A program made the position numbers and the translations under genes. Positions 42,431 through 51,007 of a DNA stretch of 64,000 nucleotides are shown one piece after another (the first letter of the stretch is position 1; every line of letters begins with the position of its first letter). Under the pieces are notes generated by a model that did not search any database, had not been told where the DNA came from, and saw nothing but the letters and a program-made list of their open reading frames with translations. The stretch covers positions 256,808-320,807 of the forward strand of contig NZ_KE159675.1 in assembly GCF_000403395.2 (NCBI RefSeq), written 5' to 3'. Source of the DNA: Anaerotruncus sp. G3(2012) (lineage in GTDB: Bacteria > Bacillota > Clostridia > Oscillospirales > Ruminococcaceae).

Positions 42431-42907
42431 GTGATATTTCGCGTTGGCATTGATGGAAAGCGCCCGGTAGAGCTGCTCCAGGAGCATGACCCGCGCGAGC
42501 TGATGCGGGAAGGTCATGGGAGACATCGAAAGGCGCAGGGAAGCGGACGCTTTGACCCGCTCGGAAAGCCCATAGGAACCGCCGATCACCAAGGCGAAGG
42601 TGGAAACCCCATCGACCGCTGTTTTTTGCAGATACGCCGCCAGCCGTTCAGATGACATCATCTTCCCCTCGATGCACATGGCGACCGTACACGCGCCCTT
42701 CGGGAGTTTGGCGAGGATGCGTTCCCCTTCCTTTTCCACGCATTCGGCGATCTGGGCGGGGGAGGGATGGTCGGGCAGACGGTACTCCTCCACCTCAACG
42801 ACCGAGACGCTGCTCCACATCCCCAGACGTTTGCAGTATTCGGCGCAGCCCTCCCGCATCCAGGCGTCTTTGAGTTTCCCGACCGCGATGATCTGTAGGG
42901 AAATCAC
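42425..42907 (-). CDS. rlmH: 23S rRNA pseudouridine-1915 N3-methyltransferase
   Basis: A 160-residue SPOUT methyltransferase (former YbeA/YydA). It starts [20 protein letters not shown]; the knot that binds S-adenosylmethionine is [15 protein letters not shown]; and the C-terminus ends [28 protein letters not shown], the strongly conserved family tail. The start is GTG 42907, overlapping the MBL-hydrolase stop (GTGA). The frame continues upstream, but family length sets the start here. Confidence 0.95.
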   Translation of the reverse strand: [160 protein letters not shown]

Positions 42908-43698
42908 AGTACCACCATTTCGGACGGGCCGGAACGCGACGCGACCTGCAACAGATAATCCCGGCCTTCCTGCATACCGCTCATCGAGAGGGAACACTGC
43001 GCGGTCTGGTAGGCCAGTTCGGGAAGATTGTTGTTTTGTGAGAGATGCCCCAAAACCAGACGGGTGGTCCCGGTGCGCACCAAGCGGGACAGTTCGCCAG
43101 AACAGTCCTCATTTGAAAGGTGCCCGATGTTCGAGGCGATCCTTTTTTTGAGCTGATACGGATAGTCGGAGACGCTTAACATCCGCTGGTCGTAATTGGA
43201 TTCGATCAGAACGAGATCGCTCCCGGTGAGACGTTCCCGCACAGGATCGCTTATGTAGCCAAGATCGGTCGCGACGGTCAGCCTGCGGCCGTCAGGGGTG
43301 GAGATCCGGTAGCCCAGGCTGTGCACGCTGTCATGCGGGGTATCAAAACTCTCGATCTCGAGGGCACCCACCTGAAATCGTGCACCATCCTCAACCGCAA
43401 AAAGCGGCTGCTCCGGGGAGAAGATGTTATCCCAACAGAGCCGGTCGAGCACTTCACGTGCCGCGTAAACCGGGACTTTTATTTTTTTTAGAAACACCCG
43501 CAGGCCGCTCACATGGTCGGTGTGCTCATGGGTGATGAGGATCGCCTGGATAGACTTCGGGTCGATCCCGCGCGCATCCATCGCGCTCATAAGCTGTTTG
43601 CAGGAGCGTCCTGCATCGACCAGCAGGGCGGTATCCGATCCGCTGATATAGGTGCTGTTGCCGTTTGAACCGCTGAACAGCGTACAAAACCGCGCCAT
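42904..43698 (-). CDS. walJ: MBL-fold metallohydrolase, YycJ/WalJ type
   Basis: A 264-residue metallo-beta-lactamase fold protein. FSGSNGNSTYI at the start is the YycJ signature, ILITHEHTDHVSGL is the HxHxDH metal site, and further ligands are in DTPHDSVHSLGY, TDLGYIS, NIGHLSNED and LGHLSQNNN. YycJ/WalJ is implicated in coordinating cell-wall metabolism and DNA processing, but its substrate is unclear. It is encoded between murA and rlmH; the walJ-rlmH proximity is also seen in Bacillus (yycJ and rlmH/yydA). Confidence 0.88.
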   Translation of the reverse strand: MARFCTLFSGSNGNSTYISGSDTALLVDAGRSCKQLMSAMDARGIDPKSIQAILITHEHTDHVSGLRVFLKKIKVPVYAAREVLDRLCWDNIFSPEQPLFAVEDGARFQVGALEIESFDTPHDSVHSLGYRISTPDGRRLTVATDLGYISDPVRERLTGSDLVLIESNYDQRMLSVSDYPYQLKKRIASNIGHLSNEDCSGELSRLVRTGTTRLVLGHLSQNNNLPELAYQTAQCSLSMSGMQEGRDYLLQVASRSGPSEMVVL

Positions 43699-43699
43699 C

Positions 43700-44983
43700 T
43701 CAAAGCACCGCTTTCAGCACGTGGTCGGGGATCACCACTTTCCGGATGTTTGCCCCGAGTGCACTCAGCTTGCCGACAATATCCTCATAGCCGCGCTCAA
43801 CATGTTCGATGTTCTCGATCTCGGTGACCCCTTTGGCGGCCATTGCGGCGATCAGTACGGCCGCGCCCGCCCGGAGATCGACCGCGCGTACCGGTGCGCC
43901 GGTGAGGCCGGCAGTCCCTTCCACAACGGCAACCTTTCCATCCACCTGGATCATCGCGCCCATCCGGCGCAGTTCATCCACATACCGGAAACGGTTGTCC
44001 CAGACCCCTTCGGTCACAATGCTTGTACCATGCGCAAGCGAGAGCAAAGCGGTCATCTGGGGCTGCATATCGGTGGGAAACCCGGGATGCGGCATGGTTT
44101 TGACATTGACCTTGTTCAGCGCGCCTTCGCGGATCACGCGGATCGAATCATCGTATTCGATCACTGTCGCCCCCGCCTTTTCCAGCTTTTGGCTGATCGC
44201 TTCGAGATGTTTGGGGATCACGTTTTTCACCAGCACGTCCCCACCGGTGGCTGCCGCCGCGACCATATAGGTCCCAGCCTCGATCTGGTCGGGGATGATC
44301 GGATAGGTGGTTCCATGCAGGATGTCTACCCCATGGATTTTAATGACGTCGGTGCCGGCGCCGCGGATATCCGCACCCATCGAATTGAGGCAGTTCGCCA
44401 GATCGACAATGTGCGGTTCCTTGGCGCAGTTCTCGAGCACAGTGATCCCCTTCGCCTTGACCGCCGCGAGCATGACGTTGATGGTGGCCCCAACCGAAAC
44501 CACATCGAAATAGATGTGCCCGCCGAGCAGCAGGTCGGCCTGGGTGTTGATCATGCCGCTGTCGATCGAAACCTTTGCCCCCAGCGATTCAAACCCCTTC
44601 ATATGCTGGTCGATCGGGCGCACACCGAAGTTGCAGCCGCCCGGCATCGAGACGCTTGCGCGGTTGCACCGGCCGAGCAGCGCACCAAGCAGATAGTAAG
44701 AAGCGCGCATATACCGCGCCAGCTCGTAAGGGACGACCGGCTCACCGATATAGGTGGTGTCGATCTCGACAGTGGTGCGGTCGAGCACCCGCACCTGTGC
44801 GCCCAACGAGCGCAGGATTTTGAAAAGGACAGAAATATCGCTGATATTGGGAATATTTTCAATGACGCATTTGCCCTGCGCCAGAACAGTGGCCGGAATG
44901 ATCGCAACAGCAGCATTTTTTGCGCCGCTAATGATGACCTCGCCTTTCAGACGGGTCCCGCCTTCAACAACATATTTTTCCAA
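43700..44983 (-). CDS. murA: UDP-N-acetylglucosamine 1-carboxyvinyltransferase
   Basis: A 427-residue enolpyruvyl transferase that makes the first committed peptidoglycan precursor. ISGAKNAA holds K22 and N23, and MPGGCNFGVRPIDQH holds the PEP/fosfomycin-reactive Cys117. The two-fold inside-out barrel repeats are complete to the C-terminus. One base separates it from walJ. Its leader is about 250 bases long with an extended -10 promoter at 45232-45240 on this strand. It is one of the genes for wall synthesis in the window, with murI and ddl. Confidence 0.96.
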   Translation of the reverse strand: MEKYVVEGGTRLKGEVIISGAKNAAVAIIPATVLAQGKCVIENIPNISDISVLFKILRSLGAQVRVLDRTTVEIDTTYIGEPVVPYELARYMRASYYLLGALLGRCNRASVSMPGGCNFGVRPIDQHMKGFESLGAKVSIDSGMINTQADLLLGGHIYFDVVSVGATINVMLAAVKAKGITVLENCAKEPHIVDLANCLNSMGADIRGAGTDVIKIHGVDILHGTTYPIIPDQIEAGTYMVAAAATGGDVLVKNVIPKHLEAISQKLEKAGATVIEYDDSIRVIREGALNKVNVKTMPHPGFPTDMQPQMTALLSLAHGTSIVTEGVWDNRFRYVDELRRMGAMIQVDGKVAVVEGTAGLTGAPVRAVDLRAGAAVLIAAMAAKGVTEIENIEHVERGYEDIVGKLSALGANIRKVVIPDHVLKAVL

Positions 44984-45231
44984 GTTTATGAAACCTCCAA
45001 TATTTTACCTCACATAATACCGAGGCAAAACCAGAATCCGCAGCCGCGGGCAGCAGCCGCACTTTACGGATTCCGGGTGATGTTAATGTGAAATCGAAAT
45101 CAGGGCAGGAAAAAGCCGTTGGAACAGCTTTCCAGACAACTTGAAATACGGTGCCAGACATCAGAAACAGCAGATGTGACTGTTCTGCCGCGCACCATGT
45201 GGGAAACAAACAGCAGTTTTTCTCTGTATCT

Positions 45232-45240
45232 ATTATAACA
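45232..45240 (-). promoter_or_regulatory. Extended -10 promoter of the murA operon
   Basis: On the minus strand TGTTATAAT (45240-45232) is an extended -10; the -35 hexamer (TTTTAA) is weak. The 528-base spacer from 44984 to 45511 otherwise holds only the M23 terminator. Confidence 0.55.
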
Positions 45241-45465
45241 CCAACTCAGCCGAATTAAAAGGGAATTTTTTGTCTTTTTCCATGAAAATATAGGAGGAAT
45301 TTTTTCCAAAGCAGGCCTTAAAACGGCTAGCAGCCAGTTTTGAAGCGCTTTTTGCGCTAAACCGCAGACATGGGTTCCCTGAATTTTACAAAATGCTGTT
45401 TCACCAGCCCAAATGCCCGGTTTCCGAGCCGGAACATCCGGTTTGGAATCTGGATATCCGTTATC

Positions 45466-45503
45466 AAAAAGCATCCCCCACCGGGGACCTTCCGATGGGG
45501 GAT
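45466..45503 (-). terminator. Terminator of the M23 peptidase gene
   Basis: On the minus strand ATCCCCCA (45503-45496) pairs with TGGGGGAT (45480-45473), followed by GC and five T (45470-45466). Confidence 0.8.
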
Positions 45504-45511
45504 AAACGCTC

Positions 45512-47404
45512 TTATTTTTGCCCGTAGAGGTAGGGCGCCGCATTGACCGGCGTACCGCCGATCAGGATTTCGAAGTGCAGATGAGGTCCGCTGCTGTTTC
45601 CGGTGCTTCCGATCAGACCGATCTGCTGGCCCTTCTGGACCTGCTGACCGGGCACGACGTCGATCCGGCTCATATGGGCGTATAGGGTCTGCACGCCGCC
45701 GCCATGGTCGATACGAACGTGGAAGCCGTAACCGTAGTACCTCTGGCGGACAACCACGACGGTACCTGCTTGGGAGGCCAGAACCGGAGAGCCGTAGCAG
45801 CCGCTCCAGGTGAGGTCGGAGCCGGTATGGCCGTAATATCCGCCGTAGCCGGTGCCGATGCGGGCGACCACGGTCGGCCAGCCCCAGGTGCCGGCGGGCG
45901 TCGGTTTGTCGGACGCCTGCGGGATGAACGCCAGCGGCTGATTTCCGCCGACCTCGATGATCTGCGGGACTGCCGGCTGGAGGACGGTACGGTCGATCTC
46001 TTTGCGCTCGGTTTCCACGCCGTCCACAAGGGTAACCTGCTCGACCACGCGGGCCTTTCCAGCTTCGCCAGCCTGGACCGTTCTGGTCCAGCCGATATTC
46101 TGGTTGGGATTGGTCCGCTGCTCAATCTTGTAGCCGACCTCCTCCTCATAGATTTCGGTCTGGATCACCTTTACGCCCAGATACGGAACCGAATTGGAGA
46201 TCAGCAGGCTGTCGCCCGGGAAGAGTTTGATATCTACTTCGGGGTTGAGCCGTTTCAGCTCCCGGAAGGTGATGCCGTTTTTGGCCGCAATCATAATGGG
46301 GGTATCCCCCGCAATAACGGTGTACCGTTTTTCGCCTTCCTCCTCACTGCTGAGGATCTCGACAAGCTGTTCAAACGGCTTGACCGAGGAGACTGGGTAA
46401 AGGCCTTTTTTGACCTGAATCTTCTTCATAAAGCTGATCTCGGCATCCCGGCTCATATCGTTGGTGCGGTACTGTTCCCGCATACTGTCCAGATAGTCAA
46501 GCAGCGCATCTCCGTCCATCACCGCACTGACAAACCGGTTTTCTACATAAAGCCCCACCGCTTCCTCCAGCTCGTTGCCCGAGGCCCGGATCAGCAGGTT
46601 GGTAAGCTCGTCCACCTCCAGAAGGTCGTCTTCGGTGATATAGTCGTCCGGATTCAGAAAACTGCCGCCCTTTTTCAGAATGGTGATCTGGAAGCGGGGG
46701 ATGATATCTTCCGGTTTTATGTACTGTTCGTTGACGATACGGGCTTTCATCTCGTTTTCGGCCTGGGTAAAGACCGATTCGTCCGCGATATAGCCGAGAT
46801 CGCGCCCATCATAAACGAGGTTGAGCGCAAGGGTCAGCCCGCTGAAAAATTGGAGCAGAAGTACCAATGCGATGAGCGCGGTGAGCGGCGCCAGATAGCT
46901 TAAGACAAAGCCGGCTGCACGCCAGAGTCCGGTGAGGAGCAGACCTGCCATGCGCAGATAGCTGCGGTAGACGCCGGCCTCGCCGCTGAACTTCCTGGCA
47001 TTTTCCAGTTCCACGCGGAAGCGCCGGCGTTTTTCCTTGAGGTCGCGGATCGGGCTGGTAAGCTCGTGCCGCAGGTTGCGCAGGTGGATGCGGGTTTCCT
47101 TTCGGAGCCGGAGGAACCGGGCCTGGAACCATCTTCCAAGGCCGGAGAGCCGCACAGAAAGATGCCGCCGCCGGGTTCTGGTGGAACGCAGAAGCTGGAT
47201 GCCGACAAAATACAGATACCGATAGATGCGGTTCACACAATAATAGTATGCCCGCTTGATCGGGTTGCCGCGTTTTTTCTCTATCTGATCCCCTTTTTCC
47301 GGGGTATTCTCCTCACTCGTGCGATTCGGCTGCCCAGGCTCCTGCGGGCTTTCCGGTTCGCCGGTGTAACGTTCATCGTCCCTCTCTTTTTTCAAGCGCA
47401 TCAA
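45512..47404 (-). CDS. Membrane-anchored LysM-G5-M23 cell-wall hydrolase
   Basis: A 630-residue protein. The first 150 residues are cytoplasmic, Lys/Arg-rich and partly coiled. One or two spans lie at about 150-195. An extracellular helical part follows. A LysM domain (YTVIAGDTPIMIAAKNGITF..., about 367-412) binds glycan. A G5 domain (VIQTEIYEEEVGYKIEQ..., about 418-495) follows, and a C-terminal M23 endopeptidase has metal ligands in YGHTGSDLT and GPHLHFEI. It would cut peptide crosslinks at the membrane-wall interface. Some M23 proteins of this layout act in sporulation; nothing here proves that. A good promoter is at 47566-47594. Confidence 0.9.
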   Translation of the reverse strand: MMRLKKERDDERYTGEPESPQEPGQPNRTSEENTPEKGDQIEKKRGNPIKRAYYYCVNRIYRYLYFVGIQLLRSTRTRRRHLSVRLSGLGRWFQARFLRLRKETRIHLRNLRHELTSPIRDLKEKRRRFRVELENARKFSGEAGVYRSYLRMAGLLLTGLWRAAGFVLSYLAPLTALIALVLLLQFFSGLTLALNLVYDGRDLGYIADESVFTQAENEMKARIVNEQYIKPEDIIPRFQITILKKGGSFLNPDDYITEDDLLEVDELTNLLIRASGNELEEAVGLYVENRFVSAVMDGDALLDYLDSMREQYRTNDMSRDAEISFMKKIQVKKGLYPVSSVKPFEQLVEILSSEEEGEKRYTVIAGDTPIMIAAKNGITFRELKRLNPEVDIKLFPGDSLLISNSVPYLGVKVIQTEIYEEEVGYKIEQRTNPNQNIGWTRTVQAGEAGKARVVEQVTLVDGVETERKEIDRTVLQPAVPQIIEVGGNQPLAFIPQASDKPTPAGTWGWPTVVARIGTGYGGYYGHTGSDLTWSGCYGSPVLASQAGTVVVVRQRYYGYGFHVRIDHGGGVQTLYAHMSRIDVVPGQQVQKGQQIGLIGSTGNSSGPHLHFEILIGGTPVNAAPYLYGQK

Positions 47405-47565
47405 CTCCTTCCGAGCCTGTTCCGCCGATTACGCGGTTCCATTTGAAGTCCCGGCTCTGCCGCATATCGTCAGGCAGGGGGGTGAGAGGTCGTTCTGTCA
47501 AGACTCTGCCGGATTCCGAAAAGGCGGGACTGCAAACAGACGCCTTTTCAGATCACTCGAATATA

Positions 47566-47594
47566 ATTATATCTTAAAAACACAGTTTTAGCAA
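47566..47594 (-). promoter_or_regulatory. Promoter of the M23 peptidase gene
   Basis: On the minus strand TTGCTA (47594-47589) and TATAAT (47571-47566) are spaced by 17 bp. The rest of 47405-47779 contains only the terminator at 47742-47769. Confidence 0.7.
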
Positions 47595-47741
47595 GTATGC
47601 GAGGGGTAAGTTTAGCGGTTTTGGATAGCGTTGCGGCAAATTTACAGGGGGATTTGTGTAGATGCGACGAGAGATATGGCGATAATTTCATCATTTTGTG
47701 AATAACCTGTGTATAAACCAGCCGGCATCCCTAAAATACAA

Positions 47742-47769
47742 CCGCGCGGCCGTTCCAACGGCCGCGCGG
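47742..47769 (-). terminator. Strong terminator of the PH-like gene
   Basis: CCGCGCGGCCGTT (47742-47754) pairs perfectly with AACGGCCGCGCGG (47757-47769), a 13-bp stem; on the minus strand TTGTATTTT follows. Confidence 0.8.
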
Positions 47770-47779
47770 ACAGGATATA

Positions 47780-48121
47780 TCAGGAAAGATGCTCCGAAAT
47801 CCATTGGACGTATTTGTTGCGCCCTATGATTCCCAGAAGATAGGTGTCACCGTTTTTCAGGATCATTTTGACGCCGAACGGGAAGAACGGCGGGGTCAGG
47901 CAGGGGGAGACGGTTTGGATGTCGCTCAATGCGATCTCCCAGCTGACCTTGTCGGTCCCGACCAGCCCGCTGGCCAGAAAAACCACCCGCTGGTCGGTGA
48001 AATAGGCTCTTCCGCTGATCTGCCGTTTGCCGATGACCGCGGGCTGGCGCCAGCAGTCCGCTGCTACCTTCTGTGCAAAAACCTGCTCGCCTTCCTTGGC
48101 TGTAAATGTTGCTTTTGCCAT
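47780..48121 (-). CDS. Small PH/GRAM-like domain protein
   Basis: A 113-residue protein with a predicted all-beta domain and a final helix. YFTDQRVVFLASGLVG, WEIALSDIQTVSP and GVKMILKNGDTYLLG are like the strands of bacterial PH or GRAM domains. The function is unknown, and such proteins may bind lipids or partner proteins. ATG 48121 follows GGAAG at 9 bases; the frame is open further upstream but without a ribosome site. It is monocistronic. Confidence 0.65.
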   Translation of the reverse strand: MAKATFTAKEGEQVFAQKVAADCWRQPAVIGKRQISGRAYFTDQRVVFLASGLVGTDKVSWEIALSDIQTVSPCLTPPFFPFGVKMILKNGDTYLLGIIGRNKYVQWISEHLS

Positions 48122-48537
48122 AAAAATCGCTTCCTTTCTTTTTGACCATTGTAAGAACCCGTATTCACAACCATTCGACACCGTCTGAGCGGGTCTTTTG
48201 CCGGCCTGCCGCGTTGAAAAATCTTGCAATACACAAAGTATTGTCTGCGTTTTTTCGCCTTGCAGGGCAGCAAAATCCCTCGCCCATCCGGCATCCTCTG
48301 ATTATGAATACAGGTTCTAATAATCCGGCTTCAGAAACTTAATTGGAAAGAGAATGCTAAAATTCCTATCCCAATCAACCTTCGGCATGACTTATGCCGC
48401 CAGGCCAATTGGAGAAGGCTTTTTCTTTTGCAAAAGGTCCCCGCTTGCCGCCCTGCGGGCCGGGGCAGAAGGCGGACGAATCTCGAGGAGAGCGCTCTGC
48501 GCCCGGAGGTTTGGTCTGAAACCAGACCTCTGCCATC
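48122..48537. repeat. Gene-free spacer with a dispersed repeat copy
   Basis: No coding region can be supported. 48479-48535 repeats the module CTCGAGGA-AGCGCT-TGCGCC followed by GGTTTGGTCTGAAACCAGACC, which occurs at 10451-10500 and, inverted, near 2255-2310. The module ends within the last codons of thrS on the other strand, so it may be the thrS terminator region. Confidence 0.55.
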
Positions 48538-50439
48538 TCATCGTGCTTTGGTTTCGATCTCTTCGAGTGCGAGTTTGAGGAACTCATCCACCGGCAGGAC
48601 GCCTTTATCCCCATCGCGGCGGGAACGTACGGCCACACCGCCCGCTTCGATCTCCTTCTCGCCGATGACCAGCATGTAGGGGACCTTCTGGAGCTGGGCC
48701 TCACGGATCCGGTAGCCGACCTTCTCATTGCGGTTGTCCACCTCGACCCGCAGGCCCGCAGCGGTAAATTTCTCCGCGACCTGCTCGGCATAGGCGTTGT
48801 GCTCGTCGGTGACCGGCAGCAGCTTGGCCTGCACCGGGGCGAGCCAGAGCGGGAATGCGCCCGCGAAATGTTCGGTCAGGATACCGATAAACCGTTCGAT
48901 GCTTCCGAACACAACCCGGTGGATCATCACCGGACGGTGTTTTTCACCGTCCTTGCCGGTGTAGGTCAGGTCGAACCGCTCGGGCATCTGGAAGTCGAGC
49001 TGGATGGTGCCGCACTGCCAGGTGCGTCCGATCGAGTCCTTGAGGTGGAAGTCGATCTTCGGCCCGTAGAAGGCGCCGTCCCCTTCGTTGATGATATATT
49101 CCTTGCCGTTCTTTTTCAGGGCAGCGGTCAACGCGTTGGTTGCGGTCTCCCACTGTTCGTCGGTGCCCATCGAATCCTCCGGACGGGTCGAAAGCTCAAG
49201 CATATACTCGAACCCGAAGACATTGTAGAAGCTGTCGATCAGCTCCATGACCCCGAGGATTTCCTCTTCGATCTGCTCGGGCGTCATAAAGATATGCGCG
49301 TCGTCCTGCGTAAAGCAGCGTACCCGCATCAGGCCATGCAGCGCGCCCGAAAGCTCGTGGCGGTGCACCACGCCAAGCTCGGCCATCCGCTGCGGCAGGT
49401 CACGGTAGGAGTGCATCCGGCGTTTGTAGACCAGCATTCCGCCCGGGCAGTTCATCGGTTTGATCGCAAAATCCCGGTCGTCGATTTTGGTGGTGTACAT
49501 GTTGTCCTTGTAATGATCCCAGTGCCCCGAGCGGTGCCACAGCTCCTCGCTCAGGATCATCGGGGTGCGGATCTCGTGATAACCGCACCGGGTATGCTCG
49601 GCGCGCCAGTAGGCTTCGAGCTGGTTGCGAAGGATCATCCCTTTCGGGAAGAAGAAGGGGAAACCGGGGCCTTCCTCATAGAGGTCGAACAGGTCCAGCT
49701 CCCGCCCGAGCTTGCGGTGGTCACGCTTTTTGGCCTCCTCCAGCATGGTCAGGTAGGCGTCCAGCTCGCCCGCCTTGGGGAACGCGATGCCATAAACCCG
49801 GCAGAGCATCGGGAGATTGCTGTCGCCATGCCAGTAGGCGCCGGTGCTCTGGAGCAGCTTGACCGCCTTGAGCGGTGAAACGGTCATCAGGTGCGGGCCT
49901 GCACAGAGGTCGGTGAAATCCCCCTGTTTGTAGAAACTCAGCTCACCGCCTTCTGCCGCGTGCTTCTCCATCAGCTCGAGCTTGTACGGCTGGCTGCTCA
50001 TCAGCTGTTTGGCCTCGTTAAGCGGCAGGGTGAACCGGCTGACCTCCACGCCGCTCTTGACGATCTTGGCCATCTCTTTTTCAATCGCGGCAAGGTCCTC
50101 GGTCGTAAACGGTTTTTCAACGTCAAAATCGTAATAGAACCCGTTTTCCACCGCCGGCCCAATGGTATATTTGGTGTTGGGATACAGCCGCATGACTGCC
50201 TGCGCGAGCACATGCGCTGCGGTGTGCCAGAAGGCTTTTTTGCCGTCCGGGTCATCAAAGGTGAGGATTGCCAGCTCGCAGTCCTCATTCAGGACGGTCC
50301 GCAGGTCTGCCAGCTCGCCGTTTACTTTTGCAGCACAGGCCGCTTTGTAAAGCCCGGCTCCCAGGCTTTTGGCAACCTCCGCAGCCGTTGTGCCGGCATC
50401 GTACTCCCGGACCACGCCGCCTTTTAATGTTACTTTCAT
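48538..50439 (-). CDS. thrS: Threonyl-tRNA synthetase
   Basis: A 633-residue class II synthetase. The N-terminal TGS domain starts MKVTLKGGVVREYDAGTTAAEVAKSL. The editing domain has HTAAHVLAQAVMRL and the CAGPHL metal-site motif. The catalytic core has the zinc Cys in KPMNCPGGMLVYK, motif 2 MRVRCFTQDDAHIF, and motif 3 HRVVFGSIERFIGIL. The C-terminal anticodon-binding domain is complete. ATG 50439 follows AAAGGGGA at 9 bases. Expression is controlled by a T-box leader at 50491-50788. Confidence 0.97.
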   Translation of the reverse strand: MKVTLKGGVVREYDAGTTAAEVAKSLGAGLYKAACAAKVNGELADLRTVLNEDCELAILTFDDPDGKKAFWHTAAHVLAQAVMRLYPNTKYTIGPAVENGFYYDFDVEKPFTTEDLAAIEKEMAKIVKSGVEVSRFTLPLNEAKQLMSSQPYKLELMEKHAAEGGELSFYKQGDFTDLCAGPHLMTVSPLKAVKLLQSTGAYWHGDSNLPMLCRVYGIAFPKAGELDAYLTMLEEAKKRDHRKLGRELDLFDLYEEGPGFPFFFPKGMILRNQLEAYWRAEHTRCGYHEIRTPMILSEELWHRSGHWDHYKDNMYTTKIDDRDFAIKPMNCPGGMLVYKRRMHSYRDLPQRMAELGVVHRHELSGALHGLMRVRCFTQDDAHIFMTPEQIEEEILGVMELIDSFYNVFGFEYMLELSTRPEDSMGTDEQWETATNALTAALKKNGKEYIINEGDGAFYGPKIDFHLKDSIGRTWQCGTIQLDFQMPERFDLTYTGKDGEKHRPVMIHRVVFGSIERFIGILTEHFAGAFPLWLAPVQAKLLPVTDEHNAYAEQVAEKFTAAGLRVEVDNRNEKVGYRIREAQLQKVPYMLVIGEKEIEAGGVAVRSRRDGDKGVLPVDEFLKLALEEIETKAR

Positions 50440-50490
50440 CTTTTGTTTCCCCTTTCCGAAAAATTGCCATTGCGCTCCAGAACATGCGCA

Positions 50491-50788
50491 GAAAAAGAAA
50501 AAAGCTCCATCCCGAGTATACCACGGGATGAAGTCAAAAACTCCACGGTTCCACCCGAATTGCAGAAAACCTGCCGCTCGCAGACCGGTAACGGGGTCAG
50601 CCGTTGTGCTCATCGCACACGCTCAAGGGGCGGTCGTCTCCCAGCCATACGCCGGCACAGCTCACAGCGGACTGCCATGCCTCTCTGTGACGCATTGATA
50701 AGCGGTGGACGTCCCCTTTCATCGCACTTTTGCGCTCTGTTCGGGATGATGCAGTCAGACAGCATCGTCTGAAAGCTGCCTTTCACAG
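50491..50788 (-). ncRNA. T-box leader riboswitch of thrS
   Basis: The minus-strand leader carries the T-box GGGTGGAACCGTGG (50556-50543), then a terminator hairpin CATCCCG..CGGGATG (50530-50508) and a T-run. Stem I features are GATGAAAGGGGA on the 5' side and CACAGAGAGG in the distal part. GGGG-ACGTC opposite GACG-ACC-G-CCCC places ACC (50634-50632), a Thr codon, in the specifier loop. Uncharged tRNA-Thr would pair there and with the T-box, and so allow thrS expression. Confidence 0.88.
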
Positions 50789-50793
50789 CTCCT

Positions 50794-50822
50794 ATACTAT
50801 CACCAGCCGAAAGGCTTGTCAA
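50794..50822 (-). promoter_or_regulatory. Promoter of the thrS T-box transcript
   Basis: On the minus strand, TTGACA (50822-50817) and TAGTAT (50799-50794) are spaced by 17 bp; transcription would start near 50788. Confidence 0.8.
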
Positions 50823-50834
50823 TAGATAAATTTC

Positions 50835-50863
50835 TTGACATTTCCCGGTTTTCTATATAGAAT
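50835..50863 (+). promoter_or_regulatory. Promoter of rny
   Basis: TTGACA (50835-50840) and TAGAAT (50858-50863) are spaced by 17 bp. It is back to back with the thrS promoter; only 12 bases separate the two -35 boxes. Confidence 0.78.
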
Positions 50864-51007
50864 ATAGAGTGTCATGCATCATGTTTTATGGCGGCTGTAG
50901 CTTTTCATCTTTTTGTGGAAACCATACAGGCGCCACCGAAAATATATCCTCTGCCTTTGTGCAGGTTGCGGACATTGATAATTGAATAAAGGAGGTAATC
51001 ATTTCTG

